Positions 61,446-64,000 of a stretch of DNA of 64,000 nucleotides are shown piece after piece. Position 1 is the stretch's first letter; each line of letters opens with the position of its first letter. The stretch is from a bacterium (GTDB lineage: Bacteria; Sysuimicrobiota; Sysuimicrobiia; Sysuimicrobiales; Segetimicrobiaceae). Below the pieces are notes generated by a model, which was given only the letters and a program-made list of their open reading frames with translations, did no database searches and was not told the origin of the DNA. The position numbers and the translations under genes were made by a program. The stretch spans positions 101,493 to 165,492 of the forward strand of contig DATGHU010000007.1 of assembly GCA_035307765.1 (NCBI GenBank), read 5' to 3'.

Positions 61446-62561
61446 CTATCGCCCCCTGGAGCGCCGTTGGCGGGTGCGCTGGCGGCGGAGGGCGTTGTCG
61501 ACGATCCGGCTCACCAGTGCGGTGAAATCGATGCCCGCCGCCGCGGCCGCCTTGGGCAGCAGGCTCCCGTGGGTCAATCCCGGGATGGTGTTCAGCTCGA
61601 GCACCAGGACCTTGCCGTCGGCGATGAACATGTCCGTCCTCGACATTCCCTCGCACCCCAGGGCCCGGTGAGCGCGGAGGGCGAGTTGCTGGGCCTGCTT
61701 CGCCTGGACCGCGCTGATCCGAGCTGGCACAATCTCCTCGCTGCCCCCCGGGGTGTACTTGGCCTCGTACGTGAAGAACTCCCGCTTGGGCACGATCTCG
61801 ATCACCGGGAGGGGGGACGGGATGCCGGTCTTTGGATCCTCGAGGATCGCGCAGGTGATCTCGGTGCCGCGCAGATACTCCTCGACGAGCACGACGTCGC
61901 CGAACTCGACGGCACGCTCCACGGCCGGCGTCAGGGCATCTTCGGTGCCCACGATGCTGACCCCGACGCTCGAACCCTGCGCGTTCGGTTTCACCACGCA
62001 GGGGAACCCCAGATCCCGGGCGACCTGGGCCGCCACCTCCAGCCGATTGCCCGGCCACGCGCCGCCGTCGACGGTGACGAACCGGGGGAACGGCAGCCCG
62101 TTCGCCATCCCGATCTGACGGCTGCGGAGCTTGTCCATCGCCAGCGCGCTCGCCAGCACACCTGAGCCGGTGTAAGGGATGCCAAGCAGTTCGAGGAGGC
62201 CTTGGATCGTGCCGTCTTCACCGTACGGACCGTGCAGGACGATGAACGCCAGGTCCACGGTTCCGTCGCCGACCGTCTCTCCGATGCCGTGGGGAGCCAT
62301 GGTGGTCGCTCCGGTGGCGGTGGGGACGCCGCCCACCTCGGGAGGACCCGCGGCGCCGGCCAACCTCAGCAGGTCCGGCCGGGGGAGGAATTTCCCCTCG
62401 CGCGTGATTTCGTAGACCAGCGCATCGAACCGGGTGCGGTCGATCGCCTGCAGCACCTGCACGCCCCCAGCCAACGACACATCCCGTTCGGGCGACGGGC
62501 CGCCCATCAAAATGGCGACACGCGGACGCTTCGCCCCGGTCGTTTTCGGATCAGCCGCCAT
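61446..62561 (-). CDS. ddl: D-alanine--D-alanine ligase
   Basis: 371 aa ATP-grasp ligase making the D-Ala-D-Ala terminus of peptidoglycan precursors. Features: VAILMGGPSPERDVSL, the HGPYGEDGTIQGLLE loop, VVKPNAQGSSVGVS (ATP site) and VLELNTIPGLT (Mg site). The Tyr-containing insertion around EAKYTPGG is family-normal. The C-terminus is a short basic tail. It leads the ddl-dapF-apgM cluster and is divergent from the HAD gene. Confidence 0.95.
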   Translation of the reverse strand: MAADPKTTGAKRPRVAILMGGPSPERDVSLAGGVQVLQAIDRTRFDALVYEITREGKFLPRPDLLRLAGAAGPPEVGGVPTATGATTMAPHGIGETVGDGTVDLAFIVLHGPYGEDGTIQGLLELLGIPYTGSGVLASALAMDKLRSRQIGMANGLPFPRFVTVDGGAWPGNRLEVAAQVARDLGFPCVVKPNAQGSSVGVSIVGTEDALTPAVERAVEFGDVVLVEEYLRGTEITCAILEDPKTGIPSPLPVIEIVPKREFFTYEAKYTPGGSEEIVPARISAVQAKQAQQLALRAHRALGCEGMSRTDMFIADGKVLVLELNTIPGLTHGSLLPKAAAAAGIDFTALVSRIVDNALRRQRTRQRRSRGR

Positions 62562-62614
62562 GAGTCCCGGGGCATCTTCGGGGATGGAGGAGCAATCCCT
62601 GCCGGTGCCGTACG

Positions 62615-63370
62615 ATGATCGCCATGTCGGTCTCCGGTGTGATCTTCGACCTCGGCAGCACGCTCATTCATCGCACGGGCCTCGAGCTCGAGCGCGAGAA
62701 GTGCGCCGCCCTGGCGGCGCTCGCCCGGACCGAGTGGGGGTGCCGCGACTCATCGGCGCTGGCCGCCCGCCTGCTCGAGATCCGCCTCGATGGATGGCGC
62801 CGGTCCGAAGAGGAACTTGTCGAGCGGGTGGCCACCGACTCGATCGCCACGGCCTTTCGAGAGATGCACCTCCCCACCGATGCGGCCACCCTGCGCCGGG
62901 CCGAACGGGCTTTCTTCGAACCCGAGGTGCGGATCAGCCGGCTTTACCCCGGCGCTCTCAAGGCGCTCGATGCGCTCCGGGGGATGGGATTGCGCCTGGG
63001 GATGATCAGCAACGCCACCAGCCACCAGTTGATCCTTGACATCACCGCCAAGCACGGCATCGGGGCGTACTTCGATCCGCTCCTGACCTCCGCCGGGTTC
63101 GGGAAGGTCAAACCCCACCCAGCCATTTTTACCCAGGTCCTGGACGCCTGGCATGCGGCCGCGGCGTCGGTCGTGATGGTCGGGGATACGCTGGGCGCGG
63201 ACGTGCTCGGGGCTCGCACCGTGGGAATGCGGTCGATCCTCGTGGATATCGAACCCAATCCGGCGAACACCGCGTTCGCGGACAGCACCCGGCCGACGGA
63301 ACGGGTCACGTCCCTGGAGGAAATCCCCTCGCTGCTCAACCGGTGGGCCGCCGCTCCCCCACCGGGGTAA
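62615..63370 (+). CDS. HAD-superfamily hydrolase
   Basis: 251 aa (an ATG at 62624 may be the true start). Nucleophile Asp in VIFDLGSTLIH, motif II Ser in GMISNATS, motif III Lys in FGKVKPHPAIF and motif IV in MVGDTLGADVLGA. A helical cap lies in between. A phosphatase of unknown substrate. Single-gene unit divergent from ddl. Confidence 0.9.
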   Translation: MIAMSVSGVIFDLGSTLIHRTGLELEREKCAALAALARTEWGCRDSSALAARLLEIRLDGWRRSEEELVERVATDSIATAFREMHLPTDAATLRRAERAFFEPEVRISRLYPGALKALDALRGMGLRLGMISNATSHQLILDITAKHGIGAYFDPLLTSAGFGKVKPHPAIFTQVLDAWHAAAASVVMVGDTLGADVLGARTVGMRSILVDIEPNPANTAFADSTRPTERVTSLEEIPSLLNRWAAAPPPG

Positions 63371-63457
63371 GCCGACGTTCGGGCGGAGAGGCCAGCCTCA
63401 GGGACCGCCCGACACCGCACTCGGCGCCCGCTCCGCTCCGCCAAACGCCCGCATCGC

Positions 63458-63878
63458 TTACCGGATCCGCTCCGCGGCCTCGCCCCCCGGAGAGGTGAGG
63501 GAACTCCGCGGCCAGCCGGCGCGCCGACCCAGGAGGAGCGACTCGTGCAGCCGCAAGCTCGCCGATCTGATCCGGGCCGCTCGCGGCCGGATGAGCATTC
63601 TCACCGCGTGAATGTCCCCCCCGCTCCGCTTCACGCCAACCACCCGGGGGATGGTCTCCAGCCGAAGCAGGGTGGGGAGCGCGATCGCCGCCCGAGGGAT
63701 CACGTTGTACACGAGCGTGTACCCTTCGCCCGTGCTGCCGCCGACGACCAGCCCCAGCGCTCCCGCCTCGCAGCACGCGCGCCTCTTCGCGCAACGCCCC
63801 CAGGTCCACGTCGCCCTCGCGCGTGAGCGGGGTGAGCATCGGAGGAATGATTCCGCGCAGCCGCAGCGTGCCCATCAT
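63458..63878 (-). pseudogene. decayed dihydrodipicolinate synthase-family gene
   Basis: The N-terminus RLRGIIPPMLTPLTREGDVD in one frame is followed, after a frameshift near GALREEARVLR, by LVVGGSTGEGYTLVYNVIPRAAI and VVGVKRSGGDIHAVRM in another. In intact relatives about 90 residues separate GSTGEG from YNVIPR; here they are joined, so there is an internal deletion as well as the frameshift. The Schiff-base Lys (GVKRSGG) survives but the rest is gone. Intact paralogue at 19089-19964. Confidence 0.75.
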
Positions 63879-63948
63879 CTCTCCCTCCCGCGTTCAGCCG
63901 CCGGAGCGGGCGATCAACGGGCGCTCCTCTCCACGCCTCGCCGATCCG

Positions 63949-64000
63949 TCACATCCGGCTCAGGGCTTGATCGAAGTCATCGATCAGATCCTCGAGATCT
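63949..64000 (-). CDS. C-terminal tail, probable Cys/Met-metabolism PLP enzyme (partial)
   Basis: The last 16 or so codons (DLEDLIDDFDQALSRM, then TGA) run off the window edge. The pattern matches the C-terminus of cystathionine gamma-synthase/lyase family proteins. Only the tail is visible, so this is tentative. Confidence 0.4.
   Translation of the reverse strand, partial: DLEDLIDDFDQALSRM

Noticed and set aside
1-64000. CRISPR arrays, IS elements or prophage
   Set aside because: No spaced direct repeats, transposase, integrase or phage structural genes were seen.

Overview
This is a very GC-rich, gene-dense bacterial chromosome segment with about 60 protein genes, one tRNA, and no rRNA, phage, IS element or CRISPR array that I can see. 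GTG starts, 4-base ATGA/GTGA overlaps and strong purine-rich Shine-Dalgarno (SD) sites are common. The archaeal/eukaryotic-type ProRS, archaeal-type phosphoglycerate mutase, RibBA fusion, gamma-delta-fused ferredoxin oxidoreductase and FMN riboswitch suggest a deep-branching soil or thermal Gram-positive-side lineage (Chloroflexota, Armatimonadota or CSP1-3-like). That placement is inference. The sequence alone does not name the organism.

Region 1 (1-32 kb) is a catabolic block. After a lone FAH-family hydrolase on the plus strand, every gene from about 32.0 kb down to 1.0 kb lies on the minus strand. Read in the direction of transcription it holds: an O-methyltransferase and a TIM-barrel isomerase; hydantoinase/oxoprolinase A and B, an SDR and a three-subunit molybdenum hydroxylase; a class III aminotransferase; an IclR regulator over an operator-like palindrome; a dihydrodipicolinate-synthase-like aldolase, a zinc alcohol dehydrogenase, an amino-acid-type ABC importer and two enolase-superfamily dehydratases (a likely sugar-acid pathway); a strong hairpin; an M20 peptidase, a third enolase-superfamily enzyme, a second class III aminotransferase and a ceramidase-like protein; then a dipeptide-type ABC importer, an AstE-like deacylase, a second ceramidase-like protein and a creatininase-family amidohydrolase.

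Region 2 (32-38.5 kb, plus strand) holds an argininosuccinate-lyase-like enzyme, a carbohydrate-type ABC importer without its ATPase, an Amidohydro_2 enzyme and a HAD hydrolase. Next come tRNA-Leu(CAG), a small helix-turn-helix (HTH) protein, a zinc ribbon, an Fe/Mn superoxide dismutase and a second zinc-ribbon protein (38.5-40.4 kb).

Region 3 (40.4-50.6 kb, minus strand) is housekeeping. An FMN-riboswitch-controlled ribD-ribE-ribBA-ribH operon is followed by a YtcJ-like amidohydrolase. A YbaK editing protein, a cytochrome c lipoprotein, a TlpA-like thioredoxin and proS follow, proS with a structured leader. A sulfurtransferase is preceded by a short cysteine-containing leader ORF inside a possible attenuator, and next to it lies a truncated LivH fragment.

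Region 4 (50.9-64 kb) has a GntR-controlled three-gene 2-oxoacid:ferredoxin oxidoreductase with oxalate-oxidoreductase-like traits, a U32-like protein, an SDR and an RlmD-type RNA methyltransferase. A tight ddl-dapF-apgM operon follows, whose DapF has Ser in place of both catalytic Cys. The window ends with a HAD hydrolase, a decayed DapA-family pseudogene and the tail of a probable Cys/Met-metabolism PLP enzyme.

The most interesting items are the Cys leader ORF, the oxalate-oxidoreductase-like operon, the Ser-Ser DapF variant and the 31-kb co-directional catabolic block.
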